From NCBI GenBank assembly GCA_024704765.1, contig JAKMXF010000088.1, positions 744,001-808,000 on the forward strand: 64,000 nucleotides of DNA, in the 5' to 3' direction. Shown here one piece after another: positions 1 through 15,000 of the stretch. The DNA comes from Oopsacas minuta (lineage: Eukaryota; Porifera; Hexactinellida; Lyssacinosida; Leucopsacidae). The notes beneath the pieces are model-generated. The model saw nothing but the letters and a program-made list of their open reading frames with translations, made no database searches and had not been told where the DNA came from. Positions within the stretch are counted from its first letter, which is position 1. Every line of letters begins with the position of its first letter. Made by a program: the position numbers and the translations under genes.

Positions 1-5
1 TGTAA

Positions 6-3000
6 ATGGCTAGTTTTGAAGAAGCGGGCAGATATCTTCGTAGTGGGACTAAGAATTTGGTAAATGAAGTTGGGAGAGAGGGAAAGAAGCAGGTATGGAT
101 AATTGATGAAAGTGAAAATGAGAATAAAGGATTCTTGTTAGCTACCATACTACAACAGAAAGGAGATAGATTTGAGGTAGAAATGGAAGATAGAACAGTA
201 AGTTGTTTACTTCTAAAATGTAAACAAATTCTTGACTTTATGTGTTATATTAATAGTGAAATAAAGGAGTGTTTGTTGTGTTGTATATCTGTTTGTTCAC
301 CCAGTGATTAGCCTTGTAAAGGGCTAATCTCATTCCTGAGATTCAGTTCCGCATTTTTAGAACTACAAGGCCCTTGGAATTTTCCATATTTTCTCAACAA
401 ACTATAGATCACTATCTTATTAGTAGTTGGAATTCTAAATAGTCAGCTCTCGTTACGCCGAAGACGGATATCTAGAAATTCCCGCTTTTATCGAGGTGTG
501 AAATTATACAAATATGATCCCAGACCGTTAAAGTAACAAATATTCCATTGGTTATATCAAAGTAAATCACGGTCCCTTGAGATATAACAGAAGAATTATG
601 TCATTAAATACCGTATTTAGAGAAGAGATGTATACATCGAAGATACCGAACAAATGAATCCAATTAAATTCGATAAGTCTGAAGATATGGCAGAACTCAC
701 ATACTTGAATGAAGCATCTGTCCTACACAATCTTAAGCAAAGATATCAGTCTAATCTTATCTATGTAAGTTATAGCAGACAGCGGTTCCCAGCAGGCAGT
801 CCATGTGATCTCCAAATTAACACATTTCATTATCCTGTAGACATATTCTGGGCTATTTTGTGTGACTATAAATCCATACAAGGTATTTCCAATATACACC
901 GATAAAGTTGTACAAATGTATAGAGGGAAAAAAAGGTGTGAATTGCCTCCTCATATTTATGGCATTACAGATCAGGCTTATCAACAGGTGTTAAGAAGTA
1001 AGTATTTGTTGTTTGTTTGTTTGTTTGTTATGTATTTTAACTAAATATGAAAGATTGACAAAATGATTTTTTCATATACATTTATGATAAACAAACAACA
1101 AAGTAATTAACTAATAGAATATTTGTAGAGGGTAGTTCTCATTCTTTGACATACAAACTAATCTTCCGTTTGGTGTTATAGCTATTCCTTTGGGTTCATA
1201 TAACATTCCTTTTTGGTGTCTCTTTGTTCCTATCTTGTGTAGGAGATTGCCTTCTGGAGAGAATACCCGAATTGAGTGAGAGTATTGATCGCTAATAACA
1301 AAGTTATTAAGTGAATCTAGACAGAAGAAGACAGGGCATAACACACCCATTCCTTGTCCACAGGTAATGAGGGAGTGTAGCTTGTATCCCTCTAGAGTTA
1401 GCACGTGTATACACGGATTGTTAAATAGGCACAGCACGTACACGCGGTCACGTGACACTTTAACATCAACTGGTTGTGCCATAGACTTATGAGTAATGTT
1501 ACGGAGATGGTTCAGGTCTGTGTCGTGTACGCTGATTCTGTTGTTATCACTATCTGCTATAAATACCTGACCGATGGGATCTGTTGTTAGCTGACAAGGA
1601 TAATTGAATTGTCCGTTGTTTGATCCCATACCTCCTACCTTCCTAACAAGACTCATGTCAGTTAGTGTGAATTGGTTAATAGTGCTATCTCCCCAGCAGC
1701 TGACATACACATTCTCTCCATGTATAGTTATACCCCATGGCCTATTCAGTTGTCTTACACCCAGCTGATTGAGGTACTCTCCTGTATCAGAGAATATCTC
1801 TATTCTGTGATTGGAATAATTAGCTACGAATATTTGGTTAGTAGCTTCATGTATAGCTACACCTCGTAGATTATTCAACTGGCCAGGACCTGAACCTTTC
1901 TTCCCAGTAGCGATAGTAGACGTCTGGAATGTGGAATACTTTGGTACACTCACTGGTTCTTGCACAATATCTCCGAGGCGGGAAATACAAGTTTCTAATT
2001 CACATGTGTCACACTGCCACTTTAATACGCTCTCTACAGGATTGTTGATCCGCAATTCTCGTAATTTGTCCTCCATCTCTTTGGTAATTCTCTCCTGCAT
2101 GAACTGGAGGGGATTTTCCTTCAAATGTCCCTGTAGGTATGCTTGAGCCTCTGTCAGTTGTGTAGTCATTTCTTTTCGAGCGATCTCTGCGGCTTTTTCA
2201 TCTTCTCGCATGTTGTGGACTTGTTTTAGCAGCTGAGCTCTACGGACGTTCAGTAGCCCTATGAGACCATCTATTGTGTAATTAATATGTGTCTCTATGG
2301 GGTCTACGACTTGAGGGGCAATAGTGAAGCGTTCTGCCATTTGATTTGTATAGAAGAATAGTTGAATAGTTGATATAGGAATTGGTTGCTAGGGAAATCT
2401 TAGTTATTTATAGCTGTTTATAATTTGCAGACAAACAAACAACTATTGTAAATTATGTGAGTATATTTTTAGCAAAACAAACACGAGGTTATGCAGGTGT
2501 ATGTCGTTGTGTCTCGTTGCTAGGAAACTGTAAGGAATGTGATAGAAAGTTCATTCTTAGTTATTTTGTATAATGGCAACTTTTTGAAAAACAAAATATC
2601 AAATTTCAAATACTAACTTTGTATATTAATTGAATAATTACTTTCTATAATTAGCTAATATTTGTAATATAATTTGATTATTAATATTACATTTTATAGA
2701 TAAAGAAAACCAGTCAATATTAATAACGTGAGTTGTTGTTATTTGTGTTTTAAAATTGCACTTATAATAACTCTGGGTAATCATATGCCAATTATTTGTA
2801 GAGGAGAATCTGGAGCGGGAAAGACAGAAAATACTAAAAAAGTAATTCAGTACTTCGCTTCTGTAGCCGGAACTGTAACTGGAACTAAACAGAGCGAGGT
2901 TTGTTCACACATTTTGTAAGCATATTGCCACGTGAATGAGGACGATAAGGCGCTTATAATATCCGAGCATATTTGAAAGAGCTTTATGTTACCATGGTAA

Positions 3001-6000
3001 CATTACTCCTGCTTGGTTACTAATGAGTATCATGAAGGAATGTTTGTATGTGTATAGTTTGCAAATTTGGAGGAAAAGGTTATTCAAGCTAATCCAGTGT
3101 TGGAAGCATTCGGGAATGCTAGGACAATACGAAACGATAATTCCTCGAGATTTGTAAGTTGATTTGTTTGTTTGTTTGTTTGTTTGTTGTTGTTGTTGTA
3201 ATTATTAATTGATTTTAGGGGAAGTTTATTAGAATTCACTTCAGCAATACAGGGAAAATAGCTGGAGCAGATATTGAGTATTGTAAGTAGCTAACAAACA
3301 ATCAAACAAATAAACAAATATACAAGCAAACAAGCAAAGAGGATAATTTAAACTTTCCATTTCCCTAGATTTGCTAGAAAAGTCAAGAGTTATACAGCAA
3401 CAACCAGGAGAGAGATCTTATCACATATTCTATCAGTTATTAAAATGTATAGGCAAAACTACGTTAAGTGAGTTGAATTAAATATTAGTTCCAATTGGAA
3501 CCAATAGATTAGCACCTCTTGTAAATGAATTGTGTATTTATTGATGCTTACTAGAACAATTCCTGAAGAGCAGAGATCCGCTAGAATATAGAATATTATC
3601 GAAAGGAATAGAGACAGTAGACTCTATCAATGATAGTAGAGAATTTGAAAGCACACTAGTAAGTAAACAAACAAAACAAACAAACAAACAAACACAAATA
3701 TGCACATATTTCCCTTCGTATAGAGAGCAATGGATACATTGGGATTCACAGAAATTGAGATAAATAGTTTATTCAAATAGTTTCAGCAATTTTAATATTT
3801 GGAAATGTGACTTGTCAACAGAGAAGGAACGAAGAACAAGCTAGCTTTACTCAGGAATCATTTGAGTGTAAGTTCCGCAACTTTACCGACATATTTTCAC
3901 ACCTTTCTTATAATATAAATATTTATATTTAGTGGCAGATAGGGTAGGACACCTGTTGGGTATAAAGTCAGAAGATTTGAAGAAATCTCTTCTTAAACCG
4001 AGGATTAAAGTTGGGAATGAATGGGTGTATCAAGGACGATCATCTGAACAGGTGACGATAAATTCATATATGTATACGTGTACCGTATTTCTTCCCTTAA
4101 GACCCTCAGGGCGGATATTTTCTTTGATTAATTTTTGGGAATTCTCCTTCTAGGTAGAATCTTCTATCAGTGCTCTTTCTATGAATTTATATGATAGGAT
4201 GTTCAAATGGATAGTTGATAGAGTTAACCAAACTTTAGACACAAAGGTATGTAACAAACAAACAAACAAACAAACAAACAAACAAACAAACAAACACGCA
4301 AACAGACAAATACATCTAAACATGTAAATATTCAAAATGATATTTTTAGTGTTCAAAGAATTATTTCATTGGGGTGTTAGATATAGCTGGATTTGAAATA
4401 TTCGCTGTAAGTTCTATAATATAAACATTACAAACAAACAAATGTTTACCTCATGTTGTTGTTGTTGTTGTTTACAGGTGAATAGCTTTGAACAGTTATG
4501 TATAAACTACACAAACGAGAAGCTACAACAATTCTTCAATCATCATATGTTTGTAATGGAACAGGAGGAATACAGAAAAGAAAATATTGAATGGACATTT
4601 ATCGACTTTGGGCTGGATTTACAGTCGTGTATTGACCTGATTGAAAAGGTAAACAAATAAGTAAACAAACATTTTGTTAATTAACCTATTTGTAAATTCT
4701 TTATAGCCAATGGGGTTGCTGGGTCTGTTGGATGAGGAATGTGTATTTCCAAAAGCAACGGACAAGAGCTATGTTGATAAAATTATTTCTGCTCAGGACG
4801 GTAAATCTCAGAATTTCTCTAAATGCAAGTTTGTTGCTGGTGGACAAAGGCCTCATTTTGAGATAGCACATTATGCGGGAATGGTGAGTAAATATAGGTG
4901 TAAACAAACAACAAACAAACAAATACAAATTTCATAAGAGCAATCTCTTAACCAATCAATCTGAATTCCCAAAATTAAATTTTCCAAATAGGCCCTTAGA
5001 ATTTCTATAAATATTCAATTAATATTAAAAATCATAAATGGAGGACAAAGAAACGCTGTTAATCTCCGGGACAGAACTCATCTGTAAATCTGAGGGAATA
5101 TTGGATTCTATTCTACAACAAGTCAAGTCTCAAAACTCGCGTCTTCTCACAGATTTCCTATACATAACATTAGAGTTAGATGTAGAATATATTATAAATA
5201 ATTATCACACCCTCGGGGATGCGATGATACATTCTAATAACAAAACAGTAAAATATTTCAAAGAAATTCTGTTTTCTTTGATAACTTCAAATGATTTTGC
5301 TGTACTCCAAAAACCTGAGCAGATATCGATTGTTCTCAAATACATATCTCTCCCAGGAAGGTTGATTTATAGGAAGCATGACGCCATTCGAAATGTACGC
5401 ATTGGAAAAATTGTAAAACTCGCAGGGCAAATAATTTCTATAAGTGAAACTACAAAATTTGTAGATAGCACTTGCTACAAGTGTTATAGCAAAAAATGCA
5501 AATTGTCTGAAGATCAGATTTTCAGACATTTTGAGGTTGGATTTTCAGAATCCAACATTTTTCGGAGAGAAACATATTGCGAATTTTGTCGCGGAATGTT
5601 GATAGAAGATGTTAGTAAGAGAGTTATGTGTCAAAAGCGGAAATTGAAAGTAAGACTATTCGCACCAGAGACTGAATCTCAAAATGAAAAGGAAATGATT
5701 GACATTGGTGAAAATATTTTCGCGACAGACACTACAAGCAGTGAATCAAGCCAATTGCAACCGAGAAAAAATAGTGAAGTTACAAAGAAAATAAGTAATA
5801 TGAAATCTCAATCTATCCATTTGATAAATATGATTATAAGAGGTAAACAGGAACCGAAATTAGAACTAGGACAATTTTATTATTTCGTAGGGCAGCCTGT
5901 GTATGGACGAGCTGACTATTCCTCACAATTTGTAAACCTCCCCCTCTCAATAGAGGTCAACAATTTGTGGAAAGAGACTATACCCTCTGATAAAGTGAAC

Positions 6001-9000
6001 ACACAAGAATTGCCAGAAGAATTGGTACAATTGAAACAAGCTTGTGAATACAGTGAATGGAGTTTTGTTGCCAGTTTAGTGTATAGTTTCGCCAGTGAGA
6101 TTTGTGACCCTACCATATATGGAAGTGTAAAATTAGCCACATTATTGAGCATTGTCGGAGGCCATTGTGAGCTGAATAACAAGCAAAAAGGGAATATACA
6201 CATATTAGTTATTTCACAGGAGTGTGGTTTGGTTGCTAGGATACTGTCTTATGGGGTAGGAATGTGTCCTAGAGGGGGCATGACAGCTGGGGGAGTTCAA
6301 TCAGAGATAGGAGCTGTGTTCCAGAAAGAGGGAGTAGCTTCTGGAGACTTAATTGGCGGAGCTTTGCCTATAACTAATGAAGGGGTGTGTTTTATACCTC
6401 TGTTTGATTTTCTGAAAAAAGAAGACAAGGAGAAGATCCAGAAGGCCCTTGAGACAGGACTAGTTCCGGTTAAGGTTGCAAAAGGTCTTTCAAATGAGGA
6501 CAAACAAATAGCCACACCCTCCATAGCTCAAATACCACTTACTGCCACTATATGGATTTGTGGAGATAATATTTCAAAGTTAAAAGTCTCTAAATCCATT
6601 CTAAACCAAGGAAATCTCCAGAGATATTATAGCAAAGCATTCACTGATCATTTCACGTTTGCATATCATACAGCTGATGATGACGTCATCGACGAAGTGC
6701 AGAGTGAACTAATGCTGAATCAAGCGATAGGAGCTGACAGTGAAAGATTAATTGAATCGAATGACCTCAAAATATGGCTGGAAATAGCATCTGGAATAGA
6801 AACAGAATTGTCACAGGATTGCATTGAATTGCTGAATACTTTCTATTTAGCCTCAAGACGTGTACGACAGTCAGATATTGATAGCTGTCAAATATCTGTT
6901 GTTTCACTAGATTCGTTGGTTAGTTTATCTGTTGCAAGCGCAAGACTTAATCACAGAGTCAAGGTGTTAAAATGTGATGCAATTTTAGCTATTGTTTTAT
7001 TCGAAGAATCTATGGTTGCAAGGTTCGGGTATTCTGTAATTGGAACAAAGAATAACTTGTTTGGATGGTCGCCAGGGTGTTCAATGAGTGAAATGATAGG
7101 AAAACAGTTTGATGCAAGAATGAGAATGTTATCACACCAAATAGATTCATTCTGTATGGCACATGGCCCGATTCATCGTGAATTTTAATATGTATTGTGT
7201 CATTACGTATATATGAGATTATATTATTATGAAACTATTAATATGGAACTATATATATCCTAGGTTCCATATACAGTTAAAGACTGGCTTGTTAAGAACA
7301 AAGATCCTGTTAATGAGAGTGTAGTTGAGTTGTTCAGGAAATCCAATGAACAACTTATATGCGCTATGTATGAAGATTTTATTGCTGTCAGTGACGTAGT
7401 AGGTGATTGTTGTTAATTATATGGTTAAGATGACTAGGAATGTTGTTTATTTGTTTACATCTAGGTGTGAGTAAACAAAAGAAAGGTTCAAAATTCACTA
7501 CAGTAGCTCAAACTCATAAAGTAGGTTGTCTTTATGTTTGATTAAATATTTTGGGAATATTCAATCGGAGCGGAAACGAGGAAAATATATAATTACACCT
7601 TGTGCCAAAGTAGTGCCTCAAATGATAGATTGTAATTTGAGAATTATTAGCTTGTTTACTTGTTTACTTGTTTACTTGTTTACTATAGTCGTCGCTAGCT
7701 AAACTCCTTGACAATCTCTACAACACACAACCTCATTTCGTGAGATGCATAATCCCTAATGAGATTAAGCGTCCTGGTATCATTGATGCCCAGTTAATCC
7801 TCCACCAGTTAAGCTGTAACGGTGTCCTAGAGGGCATTAGGATTTGTAGAAGAGGCTTTCCTAATAGGATGCCATTCGAAGATTTCAGACACAGGTAAGT
7901 GTTATGTGTCACTCTCCTGTTCACACCTTTAGAGATTAAGACACCACATTTGACGTGTATACTCGTAGTCACGTATAGATGTTGTTTCGTATAGATATGC
8001 TATCTTAACACCACAAGCTATTCCTGATGGATTCATGGATGGTAGGTGTATTTCAGAATTAATAATCACAGCTTTAGAATTGGATAAAAACGAATATAGA
8101 ATTGGAAACAGCAAGGTTTGTTTGTTTGTTTGTTTGTTTATTTATTTGTCTGTTTATTTATTTATTTGTCTGTTTATTTATTTATTTGTCTGTTTATAGG
8201 TATTCTTTAAGGCTGGTGTTATTGGTCGTTTAGAGGATTTGAGAGATCAGAAACTCTCAAAAGTAATTCTATCCTTACAAGCTCGTTGTAGAGGCTGGCT
8301 TATGAGAAAGCATTACCAGAAAATGCAGAGTCAAAAGTATGTTTGTTTGTTTGTTTGTTTGTTTGTAATGTAATTAATGTGTGTTATTAATAGATTGGCA
8401 GTTATCGTATTACAGAAGAACTGTAAAACTCATCTAATACTAAGGAATTGGGCATGGTGGAGATTATTCACTAAAGTTAAACCAATTCTAAAAGTCTCCA
8501 GGACTGAGGAAGATCTTAAGAAGAGAGATGATCAGGTGAGGTGTTAAAATATTCATATTTAATAGATCAGCTGTACGTAACGTGCCTACAGGCTTATAAA
8601 TATCAGCTGATATATTCCTCGACGCGAGCGATTGCTACGACTGTTATAAGCTACAACTAAATACAGTAAATTCTCGTTATATTGGAATACCCGCTTGCAT
8701 CCAAGTCTTGAATTGTACAAATGTGGTCACAAACCGTCAAAGTAACACCTATTCCATTGGTTATACCTAAGTAATTATCGCGGTTCCTTCAGTATAGATA
8801 ACACGGGGGAGTTGGCTGTTATATATTCTATGCTAATGAGACTGACAATTTCTTAACATAACCTTACATACGTGAAATCTCTAAGTAGGAAATAAGTCAA
8901 TCATTTAACCTTAGAATCCGTGCATTAAAATACCTGTGCTATTACATAATGCAATCAGTAACCTTTCTAAAGAATTTATTAAGGTTTCCAACTAACAATA

Positions 9001-12000
9001 ATTGAACTTAGATAAATAGTATAAATTCAAATTTAAGAATTCAATACCACATAAAAGTGGCTCAAAAGTGGCATTTATACGTGGGTAGAATGAATACCAG
9101 ATGTGTTTAGCCAATCAGTTATGGTTCTGAGAACATATATTGGAGAATTTGATCTTGATTGTCCTATATAAGTACAGTGTATTGTTATGTAATAGATTAG
9201 TTAAAGCATAAACATCCTTAAGGAAGTTATGACACTATTGACAAGTGTATGTATATTATCTCGTATGGATCATGGATTGGGGGCCAGTGGTGCTCGGGGG
9301 ATCAGGCAGGGTGGGGTATTCAAATGGGGCCTTTGAAAATAGAATGCCAGAATTATGTACGCATCATCAATGTGGCGCCGAATATTGTTCTCATAATCTG
9401 AGAACAACATTTCCTGAATCCGCCCCTCACAAGGATCATAATATTCCCCAGGGTACATATCACCTATTTTCAATTGTTTATAGATTAGCAATTTAAGAGA
9501 TAGACTCAAGACTCTGGAAGCAGAAATGGGGGAACTACAAGAGAGGAATATCAGCTCTATGGAGAGTAATCAGGATATATTAAATGAAATGAGGAAGGAA
9601 CAGGAGCTAGTTGCAGAACTGGAGGATAGGAATGAGAAATTGGAAATCAAACGAAGAGAAATGCAAGAAGAAATTCTGGTATAAAATAGGCGCCGATTTT
9701 CGCGAGTTAAGGTGTTAAATTTGTAATTATGATAATCTAATTAAGGAATTAGAAAGCCGGTTGGATGAAGAGGAAGACGCTAACGTCATAATATCTACAG
9801 CTAAGAGGAAATTAGATGTAGAGTTAGACAAGTCAAGAATAAGAATAGAAGAGTTGCAGGAAGAAATACATAACGTGAGAATATTATGTTAAACTGTGCC
9901 AACTATGCTAAACTACAGTAGTGATGTTATCCGTAGACAGTGCATAACAAAAACTATAATAGATTAAGAGCTGTAAATCTCAGGGTATGTGAACAAATAA
10001 TTACCGTCGCGTGTGCCCTGAGGTCTCAATTTTGATCTGTGCCGACAGCATTCAATTGAATTGATTTACAGTGCCACCTTAAAGTCTAGGCACTATTCAA
10101 TTATCACCCAATATAGTCTGCACAGGGTTGTCACTTCAGATTTGTTAGTTGTTGATTTGGTTATTTGTATAGTTGGATGAAGAAAAGAGACTGAAAGAAC
10201 AAGATTTCAATCAGCTGGGAGGAGAATTCGAACAGCTGACAGAGCAGTTATCAAAGTTACAGAAAGATAAGAAAAACCAAGAAGATCTATTTAATGTATG
10301 TTTGTGCCCAACTATGGTATGTATTTGCAAATTCCTTATGGATTATTTGGTTGCTAGGATACGAACGCTTCTCTACAGAGCCAAGAAGATAAGAATAATC
10401 AGCTGATTAGGTCAAAACAGAAATTTGAGACTTTGTTATTGGAAGTTCAAGAGCAATTAGCCAATGAGAAATCTTCTAGAAGTGAAATAGAGAAGAGCAA
10501 ACGGAAACTGGAACAAGATATGAGGGTTTGTAAACAAACAAACAAACAAACAAACAAACAAACAAATAAACAAAGAGATAGACAATGTATTATATCTTTT
10601 AGGCACTACAACAAGATTTAGAAAATCTAACTAACGAAATATTAGAATCTAAAGCTCTTCAACAAAAGTAATAACAAAATATATGATTATTGCATATGTA
10701 TATAAAGTTAACACCTATCTTGTAGGAAGGAAAATGAACTCACGAATGTGATTAACAATCATGATGAATCTCAAAATGAAAATTCAAATTTACAGAAGAA
10801 AATTAAGAAACTAGAGGTGTGAAAATGTGTATAATTACAAAAAATCAAAAATTATTTTAAGTATATTTTAGCTAATAATTGAAGAGTTAGAAGAGGATAT
10901 TGAACAAGAAAGAGAGAACTTAAGAAAAGTTTGTTTTTATTGATATTTTCAACTAAAAAGTAAACATTGAAGAACCCTTGACCACTGCCATATACCTCTT
11001 ATGAATATTATCACACCAATAGTGTAAACAAGTTAATAAACAACAATTTGTTTTAGGTAGAAAAGGTAAAATCAGACTTAAACAGAGATCTGGAAGATCT
11101 TGAAGACAAGTTAGAAAGACAAGGTGGTATCACGACAGTACAGGTTAGACACATTGCGACACTTTAAGCCACAATTATAAATGAATTTTTCCGACATTTG
11201 CTAGGATTCAAATTATAATGAATTTCTAATACAAATAATAATTTGAATGCTCTACATAGCAATGTCATAACGACATAGAATAGAAGCCATTCATTACTAT
11301 ATATATCAGCTGATAAGTTGTTTTACTGTGAATGTATGCAGATACCGCGAAATACACGGTAAGTAACAACTTTATAGTTACAATTGGAACTAAGATATAT
11401 TGCAACAGGAATTGGTATACTGGTATATGTATATTTTCGCACCGGTGGTCTCTATGGCACGAGTGAAGCTATTGCTCTATTGTGTATGTATTATTATATT
11501 TATGAAGTTATAACGTTTCTTGCTAGGTTGATCTCAACCGTAAGAGAGAACAAGATTTTAAAACTCTCCAAAAGGAATTAGAAGTTACAAGAGCTGAACA
11601 TAGCAAGGTGTTAGGTGATATGAAGAGGAGTAATGCTACTCAATCACAGAATTATGACCTCAGTATTGAACAGCTCAAGAAAGGAAAAATTAAGTAAGAA
11701 TACAAATATAATAAAATGGGAAAAATTCAAATATTGGGAAATACAAGTTAGTATGTTAACGTTATTTGTTGTTATTTACTTCTCAATAAATGTGAAGAAA
11801 TTTCCCCTTGTGGTCAGCTAGTACCATCACCTGATCTGAGATTCCATCCCAAGCGACACACTTTGCCCAAATAGTATAATCCTCAACTTCTTCTCCAAAT
11901 GAATCTATCTGTCTCCCGAATTTATTAAATACTCTTATTTTTCCGTCTGCAATAAGAATATTGCCATTTTTGTCAAAACAGAAACTCAATGGATTCTGTA

Positions 12001-15000
12001 ATCCTCTGGTATTGCTAATGATCTCTCTTAGGAAGGTGCCAGAATGGTCTATGCATTGGAGAGAACGTTCTTTTGACGAATTTAATAGCAAATATATCTC
12101 TGATTTTGTTACTCTTATGTCTACAAACCGACATTTTGTATATGCTTTATTGATGGGAATATGTTGTACTACTTTAAGATCTGTAATATTCAGGGTCAAA
12201 ATATTGTTCTCCTTTGCATGATTGAGTGAAGGTACGAATAGATGATCTCCGAAAACGTCAAATCTGTAACAATAAACGCTTGCTGACACTGTTAATCTCT
12301 TGTAATTAATATGTGATTTGTGAATCCGCATGATCGTAGATAAGTTACGTCCATAATGTATGAATATGAAATTAGAACTCGTCTTGATGTAGCAATTGCC
12401 TAAAGCAGATTCTAAACCATGGGATGAGACAATATTAAACTTGGAATCTAGTATCAGTATGCCTCGTTTATACTCAGGGTAGTTTGTAGTTTGATTAACG
12501 AGATAGTATTTTTTGTCCTGTTTATCATAGCAGAAATCCAAACAGTCTAACTTTCCTTTTCCTTTTTGAATAAACGAGCTCTTTAATATACTGTCCTTAT
12601 AAGGAGAGGCTCCTTCTTCAATGGTGCATAACTCGTGTATGTGAGGCAGAATGTAATTGAACTTCCATTTGAGTTTAATTGGAGGAATTTTATTAGTTGA
12701 GATTTTCAAAATTCTAATTTCTTCGTTTAGAGTAGCGACATTCTTAGTCAATACTTGATTTACTGAAGACTTCAGTTGTTCTTGGAAAAATTCATTTGCA
12801 TTTTCCACTTCTTCTATCTGTCTTGCGATGTCTCTCTTATCCAATTCTCCTTTAGCTAGAATACCATCTAGATCAGATAGTAACATAGTTTCAGTTTCAT
12901 TTAGAGCTTCATGATAAGTCTTAAAATTATTCTTAATTTCCTGCTTATAATTTTCTATTTTCTGGCGTAACCCTTCAATACCAGTTATAGATGATGAAGG
13001 AGAGGACCAAGAGTTGGTAGATCTGTAGGCCATACCTTTTAAAGCTAGTCCTTAAAATAAGAATTAACAATAACTAGACAGTGTAACCAGGTAATATGAA
13101 CGCGGTTAATACGAAGACGAACGAATATTTACACAAAATCTAGGTCCTATAAGGATTATTCAATTGGTATTACTCCGGATAAATCACCGTAAGTTGGTGT
13201 TCATATTACGAGGTACACTGTAAATAATATGACCCTTGTAACTCTCCCTGACCCGCTCCCCTCATGCTTACCCCCTTACTATTATATGTAGGAATGAGAA
13301 AGAAATAGAATTGCTAAGAGAAGATTTGAGAGAAAGCAAATCTCAAGTAGATCAATTGCAGAAATCTAAACAAACAGCTGATAAGTCATGTCGACACCTT
13401 GAAGACAGATTAGCAGAGACTGTAGCTAAGGTTTGTTAGTTCCAATTGGAACTATATATAATGTTACTGTAAACTATGTGTTTATAGAACAACGAGTTAG
13501 AGAGTTATTTAGAAGAAATAAAGTCAACAAACAATAAAATAACAAATGAGCTAAATGCTGTTAACTCAGATTTGGATTCTGCTGAGTCTCTGCTTAGCCA
13601 ACTTAAGAAAAATAAGAAGAATAATGAAAACCAGCTGGAAGAGGTAAGTGGCATAAATTGTGTCCCATTTCACACCTGTGGAGCCACGGGTTTCAGGAAT
13701 TCTGGCCGGCATTTTCCTGTATATGAGTCTCACGATCGGCACATTGTGTCCTTCATGGTTGCTGAACTGACACTTTAATAGCACCTAGATAAACCCCGGA
13801 TTGGAGCTATGACAATATATATTGTGTTTATAGCTTAGAGTTAATTTTGATGAAGTTAGTCAAGTACGTACAGAACTAGCTAACAGTTTAAGATTAACAG
13901 AACAAGAGCTGGAGCAAATACACGAACAGTTAGATGAGGAGATGGATACTAAGGATGATCTTATTAAGCTACTGAACAGAGAGAAACAGGAGAGTGCTTC
14001 GTGGAAACATAGGTATGAGAATGAAGCGTTAGAGACTATTGGAGATCTGGAAGATCAAAGGTAAATATTGTATTGCGCTCTGTGTCGAGTATGGTATACT
14101 ATAGTGGCCATATATCACGCAGATATTCGTAGGTGGTACACAAACATCAGAATATATTAATTGAATTGATTTACAGTTTTAAACTGTAGATTCGAGGCAC
14201 TAAGATAAACTCAATATACTTAGTGCCTCCAATTTATAGTGTCACTGTCCGCACAGTATGTCATTTTAGATTTGTTTGTTTGTATTATATTATTATATTG
14301 CTCGTTATATTGCTCGTCTATACAGACGTAAGATGATAGGAGAGCTGAATGAGATGGGAGATTTAGTTAATGGTTGGGAAGCTAAAGCAAGCGCCTTAGA
14401 GAAGATAAAATCTAGACTGACTAATGATATAGAGGATATGCATGTACAGATGGAGAAGGTATCTTAACTGATAATTAAAGGGGATGCAGGTTATAAGAAC
14501 ACCCTTGGGGGTAGCAATACATGTTCTTATAACCGGTATAAATATGCAGGAATATATGAGAACCGTTTTCCATAGGATGGTGCTTATGACCTGCATCTAC
14601 TTTATAAGCGTATTGAAAGTGTTACACTGTATTTGTATAAATGCAGATACATATACGTTATGTTCTGGTTATATAGACTCAGAGTATAGCTGCTAATCTG
14701 GAGAAGAAACAGCGTAAGGTAGATGTACAATTTGCTGATTGGAAAATGAGATTTGAGAAGAAGGAAGAAGAGTGTCAAGAAGCTATGAGAGAAGCTAGAC
14801 ACTACAACACAGAGGTAAATACTACTAATACTATAGGATAACCTCCATACACGGGTCTTATGGAAATGGGGAACATCCCCAACACCCGGTTTGTGTAGGT
14901 TACACTGTATTAGAATTACCACTAATAATATTGTCTATAGTTCTTGAAGATACAAACAGAATATGATGAGTATGAATCATACACAGATACACTAAAGAGA

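Noticed and set aside
3772-3785. A 14-nt intron (GTTTATTCAAATAG) that would restore the myosin frame
   Set aside because: Far below any known spliceosomal intron size, and it would remove five conserved residues; a missing base fits the family alignment better.
9245-9509. Overlapping open frames on both strands within a myosin intron
   Set aside because: Neither resembles a protein family, and both end at the intron-exon border of exon 9484-9678.
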